From: Thermoanaerobaculales bacterium
GTDB taxonomy: Bacteria > Acidobacteriota > Thermoanaerobaculia > Thermoanaerobaculales > Sulfomarinibacteraceae
Direction of reading: 5' to 3'
Assembly: GCA_025456145.1 (NCBI GenBank)
Contig: JALOLD010000029.1
Coordinates: 1-40,980, forward strand
Length of the DNA: 40,980 nucleotides
Shown: one piece after another, positions 26,425-35,048 of the stretch
Layout: every line of letters begins with the position of its first letter
Numbering within the stretch: the stretch's first letter is position 1
Notes under the pieces: model-generated
Database searches by the model: none
Told to the model about the DNA's origin: nothing
What the model saw: the letters and a program-made list of their open reading frames with translations, nothing else
Translations under genes and position numbers: made by a program

Positions 26425-26520
26425 CTTCCCCATGATACGCGGTCGCACAAAAGCTGTTCTTGGGAATCATTTCCATTTACAACCCTTTGCATCCGGCGCG
26501 CTGTGCTGCAACCAACGCCG

Positions 26521-26872
26521 ATGCGGCGGCTCGTCACGCTCCTGATCTCCGACCGGGTGGTGCTCGCCGTCATCGTGCTCAACACCGTGTCGTTGCTGAT
26601 GTTCGAGATGGCGCCGGGCGGCGAGGGGCGCCATCGTCACCGACCACCCCCGGTTCGTCCTCCTGGTCCGTATCTTCTTCGTCCTCGCGGTGCTGGTCGG
26701 CGGCGTCCTCGGCCTGTCGCTCGCCAACGCCGTGTTCGTCGACGAGATGATGATGGACAACACCGCGGACCTCGAGGCCAAGGTCGACGCGCTCGCCGAG
26801 GAGATCCGGGCTCTCCGACGCGACCTCGACGCTCGAAAGAGCACCGAGGAAGGCGCGAAATCGGAATTGTGA
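26521..26872 (+). pseudogene. Remnant of a voltage-gated-type ion channel
   Basis: Two protein-like pieces lie in different frames. Frame 1 from 26521 reads MRRLVTLLISDRVVLAVIVL then NTVSLLMFEM, like the S1 helix at the start of bacterial ion-transport channels. Around 26618 the sense shifts to frame 2, which gives HPRFVLLVRIFFVLAVLVGG, a helix continuing to SLANAVFVDEM, then a coiled coil (DLEAKVDALAEEIRALRRDL), like the S6 helix and tail. S2-S5 and the pore loop are absent. The pieces look like a channel gene with a large internal deletion and frameshift. There is no Shine-Dalgarno sequence. Alternatively, the S6-like piece may be a small functional membrane protein. Confidence 0.5.
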
Positions 26873-26882
26873 ATACTCCGGG

Positions 26883-27854
26883 CTAGATTCCGCCGCCGTT
26901 CTCGAAGACCTGTGACTGCGGCCGTCCCTGGGACAGCCGGCTGCCGGGCGGCACGTCGCGGGTCAGCCAGACGTTTCCGCCGATCACCGAGCCCCGGCCG
27001 ATGGTGATCCGGCCGAGGATCGTCGCGCCGGAGTAGATCGTCACCTCATCCTCGATGATCGGGTGCCGGTCGATCCCCTTGATCGGGTTGCCCTGGTCAT
27101 CGAGGGGGAAGCTCTTGGCGCCCAGGGTGACGCCCTGGTAGATCCGCACGCGGTTGCCGATGACCGTCGTCTCGCCGATCACGACGCCGGTCCCGTGGTC
27201 GATGAAGAACCGCTCGCCGATCGCGGCGCCGGGGTGGATGTCGATCCCGGTCTCGGAGTGAGCGTGCTCGGAGATGATCCGCGGGATCAAGGGCACGCCG
27301 AGCCGGTAGAGCTCGTGGGCGATGCGGTGGCTGGTCAGGGCGCGGACCCCGGGGTAGCAGAAGATCGCCTCGGACGGCCCGGAGGCGGCCGGATCGCCCT
27401 CCCAGGCGGCCACCGCATCGAGGGCGAGCAGCCGCCGGATCTCGGGCAGGCGGCGGATCAGCTCGGTGGTGACGCTCCGGGCGTGGCTCAGGCAGGCGGC
27501 CGGGGTTCGCGCCTCGGACTCCTTGTCGCAGGCGAAGCACAGACCCCGGTGGACCTCGTCGACCATGATGAGCGAGGCGCGGTGGAGGGTGGCGCCCATG
27601 TGGTAGCCGAGGCTCTCCTCGGTGACATCGCGGTTGCCGAAGTAGCCGGGGAAGATCACCGAGCGCAGCAGCGCGACGAGCTGGACGATCTCGGTCCGCG
27701 ACGGCAGCGGGTGGCCGCGGAAGACCCGGCGCAGCGGCGTCGCGAGGGAGTCGCGCTGGGCGTGGAGCCCGTCGACGACCTCGCGCAGGACCTCGTCCAT
27801 CGCAGCGGCGCCGTGGTTGTGGGGGAAGCTGTCGACGAGCTCGATGTCGGCCAT
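26883..27854 (-). CDS. cysE: Serine O-acetyltransferase
   Basis: A 323-residue enzyme that makes O-acetylserine for cysteine synthesis. An N-terminal helical domain (about 1-190) leads into the catalytic His/Asp region (SEHAHSETGIDIHPGAAIG). A left-handed beta-helix of hexapeptide repeats follows (IDHGTGVVIGETTVIGN, TLGAKSF, ILGRITIGRGSVIGGNVW). The long N-terminal domain matches the EpsC/CysE group found outside enterobacteria. AGGAG lies about 11 bases before the ATG. No cysK is next to it. Confidence 0.93.
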   Translation of the reverse strand: MADIELVDSFPHNHGAAAMDEVLREVVDGLHAQRDSLATPLRRVFRGHPLPSRTEIVQLVALLRSVIFPGYFGNRDVTEESLGYHMGATLHRASLIMVDEVHRGLCFACDKESEARTPAACLSHARSVTTELIRRLPEIRRLLALDAVAAWEGDPAASGPSEAIFCYPGVRALTSHRIAHELYRLGVPLIPRIISEHAHSETGIDIHPGAAIGERFFIDHGTGVVIGETTVIGNRVRIYQGVTLGAKSFPLDDQGNPIKGIDRHPIIEDEVTIYSGATILGRITIGRGSVIGGNVWLTRDVPPGSRLSQGRPQSQVFENGGGI

Positions 27855-27903
27855 GACCCTGGGAACTCCTGGCGAAGAGAACAGGGGGGATTGGGGTTCT
27901 AGT

Positions 27904-27920
27904 CCCGGCCGGCGGCCGGG
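27904..27920 (-). terminator. Possible hairpin terminator after the SEC-C gene
   Basis: CCCGGCC-GGC-GGCCGGG forms a 7-bp stem with a 3-nt loop 17 bases beyond the minus-strand stop at 27937. There is no U tract, so the call is weak. Confidence 0.35.
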
Positions 27921-27936
27921 CTCGCCGGCCCGAAGA

Positions 27937-28140
27937 TCAGAAGCCGCGCTTGAGGCTCACCGCCGGCCGGCCCTTCGAGGTGGCTCTCTCGGCGGCGCGC
28001 TTGCGGTCGTCCTCGGCCTGATGGCAGGTCTTGTACTTGCGCCCGCTGCCGCACCAGCAGCGGTCGTTGCGGTTGAGGTTGGGGATCGGCTTTTCCTCGG
28101 GCCCGAGCACAAGCCTCTTGAGGCCGGCGGCGAGATTCAT
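27937..28140 (-). CDS. SEC-C motif mini-protein
   Basis: A 67-residue protein whose centre is a SEC-C zinc-binding motif, RNDRCWCGSGRKYKTCHQ, the same motif that ends SecA. The rest is a basic, helix-forming tail (DDRKRAAERATSKGR). Free-standing SEC-C proteins are common but poorly understood; contact with ribosomes or the Sec machinery is a possibility, not shown here. AAGGGA lies about 7 bases before the ATG. The TAAGGT at 28198-28193 could serve as a -10. Confidence 0.85.
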   Translation of the reverse strand: MNLAAGLKRLVLGPEEKPIPNLNRNDRCWCGSGRKYKTCHQAEDDRKRAAERATSKGRPAVSLKRGF

Positions 28141-28217
28141 GGCGTGTCCCTTCGAGATTGGTCGCCATCGGGCGACCGTCGGTCGGACGCGAACCTTAGC
28201 ACCGGCGGTCCGCGAGA

Positions 28218-29492
28218 TCAAGGAGCGACGCTCGGGAAGCCCTCGAGGCCGAGCAGGTCGCCGACGATGCGGGCGATCCCGGTGTTGTCGACGACCCCGC
28301 CGAAGCGGTGGGCCCCCGGACCGAAGGCGAACACCGGGACCCACTGGGCGGTGTGGCCGTCGGTCGCCCAGCGGACCTCGGCGACGGCGTCGTCGTAGGC
28401 GCCGTCGACGATCCCGAGCCCGCCGGTGTCGTGGTCGGCGGTGACGATCACCAGGGTGTCGCCGCGGGGCTCGGCCCAGGCCAGGATCGAGGCGACTGCG
28501 GCGTCGAGCTCGGCGACGGCGTCGACCACCTCCGCGACGTCGTTGTGGTGGCCGGCGCCATCGGTGACCTCGGACTCGACGAGCAGGACGAAGCCGCGGT
28601 CGCCCGCGGCGAGCCGGTCGATGGCGGCGGCGGCGAGACCGGTGAGAGGCGGTCCGTGCGCGTCGCCGCCGCTGCGGCGCGGCGGGAAGAGGGCGAGCAC
28701 TCTGGGGCCGGCCCGGTCGAGGCCCGAGAGGTCGCGGACCACCGAGTAGCCGGCGTCGGCGCCGAGCCGGTCGATCCGGGCGAGCATGTCCTGGAGCTCG
28801 GCGTCGTCGAGGGCCTTGGGGTAGGCGCTCCAGTCGCCGCCGATGAGCACCTCCGACCCGGAGGCCAGCATGTCGCCGAGAATCTCGGCGTGGTGATCGC
28901 GCTTTTCCGCGTGAACGGTGAAGCCGGCCGGCGTCGCGTCGACCAGCCCCGAAGTGGTGACCACGCCGGTCGCCATCCCGGCGGCGCGCGCCGCCTCGAA
29001 GAGGGTCGCCGGCGCCCGCCCGTCGGCGAGCACCGAGAGCGCCTTCTTGGGCGCCTTGAACCCGGTCGCCATCGCGGTCGCCGAGGCCGCCGAGTCGGTG
29101 ACCAGGATGTCGCCGGCGTAGGTCGTCATGAGCCCGGTCACCGGCGCGGTCTCGAGGACCAGCCCTCCGGCGGGACCGTGGAGCAGCGCGGAGGCGGTGC
29201 TGACCTGACCGACCCCCATGCCGTCGCCGATCACCAGGACGACGTTGACCGGCCGGACGCCGTCGTCGGGGGCGCCCGGGACGCGTCGGGACGCGGCGAT
29301 CGGCTGCGGGTCGGCCGGGGCCGGAAAGGGGTGCTCGACGCCCCGCTGGGAGCGCAGCACCAGGTTGCCGACGGCGACCTCCCAGGGCGCGACGACCGAG
29401 GCGACGAGCGCCGCGGCCGCGACGACGCCGAGACCGAGAAGGGCGCCCTGAAGCACCGGGCGCCACGGGGGGCGAGATGGAGACGGCATCAT
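28218..29492 (-). CDS. phoA: Alkaline phosphatase, membrane-anchored
   Basis: A 424-residue alkaline phosphatase of the PhoA superfamily, which releases phosphate from monoesters outside the cytoplasm. An N-terminal TM/signal helix (VLQGALLGLGVVAAAALVAS) has no evident cleavage site. Metal and catalytic sites follow: LVIGDGMGVGQ, the nucleophile Ser in TDSAASATAMATG (near 134), EVTDGAGHHND, VTADHDTGGLG and the final His in DGHTAQWVPV. GGAGGG abuts the tandem ATG-ATG (29492 and 29489); the second gives better spacing. TATCATCCCCG at 29516-29506 looks like the promoter -10. Confidence 0.92.
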   Translation of the reverse strand: MMPSPSRPPWRPVLQGALLGLGVVAAAALVASVVAPWEVAVGNLVLRSQRGVEHPFPAPADPQPIAASRRVPGAPDDGVRPVNVVLVIGDGMGVGQVSTASALLHGPAGGLVLETAPVTGLMTTYAGDILVTDSAASATAMATGFKAPKKALSVLADGRAPATLFEAARAAGMATGVVTTSGLVDATPAGFTVHAEKRDHHAEILGDMLASGSEVLIGGDWSAYPKALDDAELQDMLARIDRLGADAGYSVVRDLSGLDRAGPRVLALFPPRRSGGDAHGPPLTGLAAAAIDRLAAGDRGFVLLVESEVTDGAGHHNDVAEVVDAVAELDAAVASILAWAEPRGDTLVIVTADHDTGGLGIVDGAYDDAVAEVRWATDGHTAQWVPVFAFGPGAHRFGGVVDNTGIARIVGDLLGLEGFPSVAP

Positions 29493-29505
29493 CCCTCCAA
29501 GGACC

Positions 29506-29516
29506 CGGGGATGATA
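29506..29516 (-). promoter_or_regulatory. -10 element and discriminator of phoA (TATCATCCCCG)
   Basis: The minus-strand sequence differs by one base from the TACCATCCCCG found upstream of the DUF4412-like and DUF4136 genes. No clear -35 is seen. Confidence 0.45.
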
Positions 29517-29711
29517 CCGCGTCCGGGTGCGGGAGGCGCCGGCTTCACGGACTCCTTACACCGGGGGGCGGCTGGGGCGGCGTCTCGGGGGGTCGGCGTC
29601 GTCGCTCCCCGTCCCGAGGACCCGGTCGGAGGCGGTGAGACCGCCCATCGCGGGAAGCCCCGCCGTCTCGGCCGCGGTCGACGGGCTCGAGCGGTCCCGG
29701 CCGGTCGCGGG

Positions 29712-31616
29712 TCAGTCCCGGGGCAGCGCTTGGACGAGACCGGTGGCGACCCGGCCGAGCTCCTTGCTGACCCGCTGCTCGACGTTGAGCTGGGTGTACT
29801 CGACCTTGATCGAGGTCGGTTTGCCCAGCGGGCGGCCCTCGGCGAGATCGACGAGGGCGATGTTGACCCGCGAGGCGTAGACGACGTCGGGCTGGCCGAG
29901 GTAGCTGATCGGACGGTCGCCGAGGTACTCGACGCGCAGCCCGACGAGGTAGCGGGCGTAGGGCCGGAGGGCGTCGCGCACCTCCTCGGGGGCGGGGCGG
30001 GTCTCGGTGTTGTACAGGCCCTCGAGGCCCGGGATGCTGGTCAGCTCGACGACCTCGACGCCGGCCTGCTCGAGACGCGTCTTGAGGTAGGTCTCGGCTT
30101 CCACCGCGAGGAGCCGCTCGCCGGCCGCCAGGACCACCGTCCCGGTCGGCAGCTCGACCGGCGCTGTCGCCACCGGCGGCTCGACGACCGGTTCGGCGGC
30201 GGGACCAGCCGCGGATGCCGGGACCTTGCCGGCGACCTTGGGCGGCGCCGCCGCGGTCGCCCGGGTCGGTTGGGGAGCCGCGCCTGCCGTGGACCGCACC
30301 GTCCCGGGGTCCTCGCGGACCGTGCCGGTGACCGCCGGGCCCGACCTCTGGTCGGTGGCCGGCGAGGCGGTCCCGATCGGCGTCGGCCGGATCCCGTCGC
30401 CTCCGGTCGGCGGCTCGCCGCGGTCGACCGCGGCGACCTTCGCCGGGTCCCGCCCGACCATCCCCATCACCCGGTCGAGCAGCCCGCTCTTGACGGTGAT
30501 CACCGCCGCCACCACCGCCGACCCGAGGAGGAACACGACGGCGGCGACGGCGATGAGCGCGACCCGGCCGCGCCGCGGCGGGCTCGGCGGTTGGGTCGCC
30601 GGCGCGGTCTCCAGGGCAGCCGGACCGGTCGCCGGCTGGGACGCCGGCGGCGGCGGGCCCGGCGCGGGCGGCTGGTCGGTGGCGCCGCTCGGCACCATGA
30701 CGGTCGGCTGGGTGTTGATCTCGTCCTCGGTCATCGAGGACGGCGGCGGGGGAGGCGGCGCCACCGTGCGCCGTCCGTCGGTCGTGCTGTGCAGCGGCTC
30801 GCCGCGGCTCGCCAGCCAGCCCTGCAGGGCCGCGATGACCTCCGAGCAGCTCGCATAGCGCTGCTCGCGGTCCTTGGCGAGCATTCGGGCGATGATCCCG
30901 CGCAGCTCGGGGTCGACCTCCGGGTTGAGCTCGCCGACATCGGGGGGCTCGACCTCGACGATGAGCTTGAGCAGGGCGAGCGGGCTGTCGGCGCGGAAGG
31001 GCATGGTGCCGGTGACCATCTCGAAGAAGGTCACGCCGAGCGAGTAGATGTCGGTCCGGTGGTCGGGCCCCTGGTCCAGGCACTGCTCGGGCGACAGGTA
31101 GCCGGGAGTGCCCATGAGCATCCCGGTGGCGGTCAGCCGGGTGGTCGCCGACCCCATCAGGGCGAGGCCGAAGTCGGCGATCTTGACCAGGCCGCGCTCG
31201 GTGACCATCAGGTTGGCGGGCTTGATGTCGCGGTGGATCACCCCCTGGGCGTGCGCCGCCTCGAGCCCGGAGGCGGCCTGGAGGATGAGCCGGGCGGCCT
31301 CGACCGTCCCGAGCTTGCGGCGCTCGCGGATCAGCCGCTCGACGCTCGTGCCCTGGACGAACTCCATCACGAAGTAGTGTCGTCCGTTCTCCTGGGAGAT
31401 CGCGAAGATCTGGACGATGTTGGGGTGGGACAGCGCCGCCGCGCTGCGCGCCTCGCGGACGAAGCGCTGCACGTACTCGTCGTCCGACGACAGGTGCTCG
31501 CCGAGCATCTTGATGGCGACGAAGCGGTTGAGCGACTCCTCGTGCGCCTTGTAGACGACGCCCATGCCGCCCCGACCGAGCTCCGACACGATGGTGTAGT
31601 GTCCGATGCGCTCCAC
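29712..31616 (-). CDS. PknB-type Ser/Thr protein kinase with extracytoplasmic domain
   Basis: A 634-residue receptor kinase with a complete catalytic domain (about 1-265): GRGGMGVVYKA loop, VAIKM lysine, GVIHRDIKPANL, DFGLA and MGTPGYLSPEQ. A long Pro-rich juxtamembrane linker precedes a single TM helix near residue 362 (VALIAVAAVVFLLGSAVVAAV). A disordered stretch and a ~150-residue folded external domain follow (GTVVLAAGERLLAVEAETYL, VEYLGDRPISYLGQ). I start at GTG 31616: AGGAGG lies 4 bases upstream, and TAGCAT at 31647-31642 is a likely -10 that overlaps the alternative ATG at 31643. The target and ligand are unknown; the nearby SpoIIE phosphatase could be a counterpart, but this is inference. 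Confidence 0.93.
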   Translation of the reverse strand: MERIGHYTIVSELGRGGMGVVYKAHEESLNRFVAIKMLGEHLSSDDEYVQRFVREARSAAALSHPNIVQIFAISQENGRHYFVMEFVQGTSVERLIRERRKLGTVEAARLILQAASGLEAAHAQGVIHRDIKPANLMVTERGLVKIADFGLALMGSATTRLTATGMLMGTPGYLSPEQCLDQGPDHRTDIYSLGVTFFEMVTGTMPFRADSPLALLKLIVEVEPPDVGELNPEVDPELRGIIARMLAKDREQRYASCSEVIAALQGWLASRGEPLHSTTDGRRTVAPPPPPPSSMTEDEINTQPTVMVPSGATDQPPAPGPPPPASQPATGPAALETAPATQPPSPPRRGRVALIAVAAVVFLLGSAVVAAVITVKSGLLDRVMGMVGRDPAKVAAVDRGEPPTGGDGIRPTPIGTASPATDQRSGPAVTGTVREDPGTVRSTAGAAPQPTRATAAAPPKVAGKVPASAAGPAAEPVVEPPVATAPVELPTGTVVLAAGERLLAVEAETYLKTRLEQAGVEVVELTSIPGLEGLYNTETRPAPEEVRDALRPYARYLVGLRVEYLGDRPISYLGQPDVVYASRVNIALVDLAEGRPLGKPTSIKVEYTQLNVEQRVSKELGRVATGLVQALPRD

Positions 31617-31641
31617 ATTGCCTCCTGGATGAGCTGCAGCC

Positions 31642-31647
31642 ATGCTA
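31642..31647 (-). promoter_or_regulatory. -10 element (TAGCAT) of the PknB-type kinase gene
   Basis: It is placed 25 bases before the AGGAGG-preceded GTG start and overlaps the rejected upstream ATG. Confidence 0.4.
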
Positions 31648-31891
31648 GCCCGAAACCGCCCGGCACGGCAACCGGCGGGGGCTGACGGCGCCTTTTACCA
31701 GACCGTGACATGGGCGGTAAACGCTTTCGCCCCACCCCCCGTATATCCAGGTGAGAGAAACGACACGACGTTTCGCCTCACCTCCTTCCTCGCTGCCCCG
31801 CCGGATCCCCCTCCCCGGCGGGGCGGCACCTTTTCGGCCCGGGCGGCCGGCCCCGATCCGGGCTACACTGCGGCTCGAGGAGGAGCGGCGC

Positions 31892-33565
31892 GTGCGGATC
31901 GCCATCGCCCAGCTCGACCTGACCATCGGCGCCTTCGACGCCAACCTCGAGCTCATGCGCTCGGCGGTCGACGAGGCGCGCCGGGGGCGGGCCGAGCTCG
32001 TCGTCTTCTCGGAGCTCGCGACCACCGGCTACCCGCCGGGCGACCTGCTCGAGCGGGCCGACTTCGTCGACCGCAACCTCGAGCAGCTCGACCGGGTGGC
32101 GGCGCTGTCCGACGACGCCCTCGGGATCGTCGTCGGCTTCGTCGACCGCAACCCCTCGGGCGCCGGCAAGGGGCTTTTCAACTCGGCCGCGCTGTGCGTG
32201 GGAGGGCGGCCGGTCGCCCGCACCCGCAAGTGCCTGCTGCCGACCTACGACGTGTTCGACGAGGCGAGGCACTTCGAGCCCGGGGGGCCGGCCCGGCCGC
32301 TGCTCTTCAGGGGCCTCCGGCTCGGCGTGTCGGTGTGCGAGGACGTCTGGGCCGACCCCGATCTCGACGGCCGCAGCCTCTACCACCGCGACCCGGTGAT
32401 CGAGCTCGTCGAGGGCGGCGCCGAGCTGCTCGTCAACATCTCGGCGAGCCCCTTCGAGCTCGGCAAGGCGGCCCAGCGGCGCGATCTGGTGCGCCGCTAC
32501 GCCGCCCAGTCGGGACGCTTCTTCGTCTATGCCAACCAGGTCGGCGGCAACGACGAGCTGGTCTTCGACGGCCACTCGATCATCGTCGACCCGACCGGCC
32601 GGGTGGTCGTCCGGGGCCGCGACTTCGCCCCCGACCTGCTGGTCTACGACCTCGAGGTCGGGGCGGCCGAGGGCGCGCCCGGCGAGCTCCGCGAGGTCGC
32701 CGGCTCGACCGAGGAGGAGGCGGTCCGGGCGCTCGAGCTGGGGCTCGGCGACTATGTCCGCAAGACCGGCTTCGAGTCGGTCGTGCTCGGGCTGTCGGGG
32801 GGCGTCGACTCGGCGCTGACCGCCGCCGTCGCCGCCCGGGCGCTCGGACCGGACCGGGTGCTCGGGGTCGCCATGCCGAGCCGCTACTCGTCGGCGGGCA
32901 GCCTCGCCGACGCCGAGCTGCTCGCCGCAAACCTCGGGATCTCCTTTTGCGTCATCCCGATCGACGGCATCTTCCAGGCCTACCTCGACGACCTCGCCCC
33001 GACCTTCGCCGGCGCCGCCCCGGACGTCACCGAGGAGAACATCCAGGCGCGGATCCGCGGCAACATCCTGATGGCCCTGTCCAACAAGCTCGGCCGGCTG
33101 GTGCTGACCACCGGCAACAAGTCCGAGCTCGCGGTCGGCTACGCCACGCTGTACGGCGACATGGCCGGCGGGCTGGCGGTGATCTCGGACGTGCCCAAGA
33201 CGATGGTCTACCGCATCGCCCGACACCTCAACCGGCGCGGCGAGGTGATCCCGCAGTCGACCCTCGACAAGCCGCCGTCGGCCGAGCTGCGGCCCGGTCA
33301 GACCGACCAGGACTCGCTGCCGCCCTACGACGTCCTCGACCGGGTGGTCGAGGGCTATGTCGAGCGCTGCCGGTCGGTCGAGCAGCTGGTCGCCGAGGGC
33401 CTCGAGCGCGCCACCGTCGAGCGGGTGGTCGCCCTGATCGACCGGGCCGAGTACAAGCGGCGCCAGGCGGCGCCCGGGATCAAGCTCACCGCCAAGGCCT
33501 TCGGCATCGGGCGCCGCTACCCGATCGTCGCCGACTACACCGGGCTGCACCGGTCGCGCGGCTGA
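31892..33565 (+). CDS. nadE: Glutamine-dependent NAD+ synthetase
   Basis: A 557-residue two-domain enzyme that amidates nicotinic acid adenine dinucleotide to NAD+ with glutamine and ATP. The N-terminal nitrilase-type glutaminase has its Glu (FSELATTGYPP, near 40), Lys (RTRKCLLPTYD, near 112) and Cys (GVSVCEDVW, near 149). The C-terminal synthetase domain has the ATP P-loop GLSGGVDSALT near 300 and TTGNKSELAVGY. The start is GTG 31892, eight bases after GAGGAGG; the longer open frame upstream is Pro/Arg-rich and not conserved-looking. TACACT at 31864-31869 may be the -10. Confidence 0.96.
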   Translation: MRIAIAQLDLTIGAFDANLELMRSAVDEARRGRAELVVFSELATTGYPPGDLLERADFVDRNLEQLDRVAALSDDALGIVVGFVDRNPSGAGKGLFNSAALCVGGRPVARTRKCLLPTYDVFDEARHFEPGGPARPLLFRGLRLGVSVCEDVWADPDLDGRSLYHRDPVIELVEGGAELLVNISASPFELGKAAQRRDLVRRYAAQSGRFFVYANQVGGNDELVFDGHSIIVDPTGRVVVRGRDFAPDLLVYDLEVGAAEGAPGELREVAGSTEEEAVRALELGLGDYVRKTGFESVVLGLSGGVDSALTAAVAARALGPDRVLGVAMPSRYSSAGSLADAELLAANLGISFCVIPIDGIFQAYLDDLAPTFAGAAPDVTEENIQARIRGNILMALSNKLGRLVLTTGNKSELAVGYATLYGDMAGGLAVISDVPKTMVYRIARHLNRRGEVIPQSTLDKPPSAELRPGQTDQDSLPPYDVLDRVVEGYVERCRSVEQLVAEGLERATVERVVALIDRAEYKRRQAAPGIKLTAKAFGIGRRYPIVADYTGLHRSRG

Positions 33566-33589
33566 GCCGTCGGCTCGGCTGCCGTCCGC

Positions 33590-34144
33590 TCACAGCCCCG
33601 GCTTCATCTTGCGCCACTTCTTGATCATCTTCTCGATCGCCTTGTCGAGCTTCTTGGCGGTCTTGTCGGGGTCGTCGAAGAAGACGTCGAGGGCGACCGC
33701 GCGCCACACCAGCTTGCTCCCCTCGGCCTCCCAGATGTCGATGATCAGCGTCCCCTGCTGGTAGGTCCGGGCCGAGGCCGTCGAGACCCCGACACCGCCC
33801 CAGTAGGGGTCCTGGACCCAGGCCCCGCCGAAGCCGACCCCAAAGCTGACCGGGTCGGCCTTGAAGGCCTGCCGGAAGTCGGCGTGGTAGGTGATGTAGA
33901 GCTGGGGGCTCTCGGGGTTCTCGACGAGTCGGCCCTGGCTGAGGTAGTGCTCGATGGTGTTCTTGATCGTCGAGTGGAGGAGGTCGTTGGTCCCCTTGAG
34001 CGAGGCCTCCCCGGTCTCCTTCCAGGCCCAGGTCTTGTACCAGGAGAACCGGCCGGACCGGTCGTAGTCGACGTAGACCTCCTGCGCCGCGAGCGGCGCG
34101 ACGACGATCCAGCTCAGGATGAGGAGCCCGGCGAGCCGCTTCAT
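33590..34144 (-). CDS. Exported DUF4136 protein
   Basis: A 184-residue protein with a signal peptide (LAGLLILSWIVVAPLAAQ). The DUF4136 pattern is clear: YVDYDRSGRFSWYKTWAW near the mature N-terminus, IEHYLSQGRLV, PQLYITYHADF, TYQQGTLIIDIWEAEGSKLV, and a basic C-terminal helix. Many family members are lipoproteins, but no lipobox Cys is seen here. Function is unknown. GGAGG lies 5-6 bases before the ATG. It is convergent with nadE, 24 bases away. The promoter shares 15 identical bases with that of the DUF4412-like gene. Confidence 0.85.
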   Translation of the reverse strand: MKRLAGLLILSWIVVAPLAAQEVYVDYDRSGRFSWYKTWAWKETGEASLKGTNDLLHSTIKNTIEHYLSQGRLVENPESPQLYITYHADFRQAFKADPVSFGVGFGGAWVQDPYWGGVGVSTASARTYQQGTLIIDIWEAEGSKLVWRAVALDVFFDDPDKTAKKLDKAIEKMIKKWRKMKPGL

Positions 34145-34172
34145 GACAACCTCCAGGGTCGGGTGCGGTCGA

Positions 34173-34187
34173 CGGGGATGGTAGCAG
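34173..34187 (-). promoter_or_regulatory. Promoter sequence of the DUF4136 gene
   Basis: Minus-strand CTGCTACCATCCCCG, identical to 23002-23016 (+). TACCAT would be the -10 element. Confidence 0.45.
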
Positions 34188-34221
34188 GGCCGGGGTTGGG
34201 GGATGGGATATCCTGCCCTCG

Positions 34222-35025
34222 ATGACCCGCGAGCGAGATCTCCACCCGATCGAGGCGTCGGTGCTCCACGCCCGCCGAGAGCGGGTCTTCCTGGTCCTCG
34301 CCGGGCTCTTCCTCGGCACCCTGGCGATGCTCAACATCCTCGGGATCAGCCGCTTCATCAAGCTCGCCGAGATCGCCGCCGGCGACGGCCCGCCGCTGGT
34401 CTTCGCGATCGCGGTCGGCGTGCTGCCCTACCCGCTGACCTTCCTGTGCACCGACTTCATCAGCGAGCTCTACGGCCGGCGCCGGGCCAACTTCGTGGTC
34501 ACCGTCGGGCTGGTCCTCAACCTCTGGGTGGTCTTCGTCCTGTGGCTCGGCGGGGTGCTGCCCGGCTTCGAGACGATCGACCCGGCGACCGGCGAGCTGG
34601 TCCGCGACGCCGCCGGCCGGCTGCCCGTCTTCTTCGAGGTCCGCGCCCTGACCTTCGGCGCGGTGACCGCGTCGATGATCGCCTACATGGCGGCCCAGTT
34701 CTGCGACGTCTGGCTGTTCCACTTCTGGAAGCGGGTGACCCGGGGCAGGATGCTCTGGCTGCGCAACAACGGCTCGACGATGATCAGCCAGATGGTCGAC
34801 ACGACCGCGGTCATCCTGATCACCCACTTCTACGCCCACGCGCTGCCGATCGACCCGGCCCACCCGGTCCCCCGCCAGCTCGCGATGTTCATCGCCACCG
34901 GCTACGCCTTCAAGTTCGTCATCGCGGCGGCCGACACGCTGCCCTTCTACCTCGGGGTGCGGTGGCTCTCGGCGTACCTCGAGATCGACCCGCGCGAGGA
35001 GCACGACGCCGATCGGGAGACGTGA
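34222..35025 (+). CDS. yhhQ: YhhQ-family (VUT) queuosine-precursor transporter
   Basis: A 267-residue integral membrane protein of the VUT/DUF165 family. Hallmarks are LTFLCTDFISELYGRRRAN after the second helix and LRNNGSTMISQMVDTTAVI in the second half, with about six TM helices. E. coli YhhQ imports queuine precursors for tRNA modification; the substrate here is inferred from family. A ~40-residue extra loop (ETIDPATGELVRDAAGRLP) lies between helices. There is no Shine-Dalgarno sequence; TATCCT at 34209-34214 ends 7 bases before the ATG, suggesting a leaderless mRNA. Confidence 0.9.
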   Translation: MTRERDLHPIEASVLHARRERVFLVLAGLFLGTLAMLNILGISRFIKLAEIAAGDGPPLVFAIAVGVLPYPLTFLCTDFISELYGRRRANFVVTVGLVLNLWVVFVLWLGGVLPGFETIDPATGELVRDAAGRLPVFFEVRALTFGAVTASMIAYMAAQFCDVWLFHFWKRVTRGRMLWLRNNGSTMISQMVDTTAVILITHFYAHALPIDPAHPVPRQLAMFIATGYAFKFVIAAADTLPFYLGVRWLSAYLEIDPREEHDADRET

Positions 35026-35048
35026 TCTGTCGGGACCTGGCGCCCGAC

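Noticed and set aside
31617..31643. Upstream ATG (31643) as the start of the PknB-type kinase
   Set aside because: It has no Shine-Dalgarno sequence and overlaps a likely -10 (TAGCAT), whereas GTG 31616 has AGGAGG 4 bases upstream.
28308..31685. 1125-codon plus-strand ORF opposite phoA and the PknB-type kinase
   Set aside because: Same shadow pattern; it crosses two well-identified minus-strand genes.
33567..33585. Short hairpin GAGCC/GGCTC after nadE as a terminator
   Set aside because: The stem is only about 5 bp and no T tract follows.
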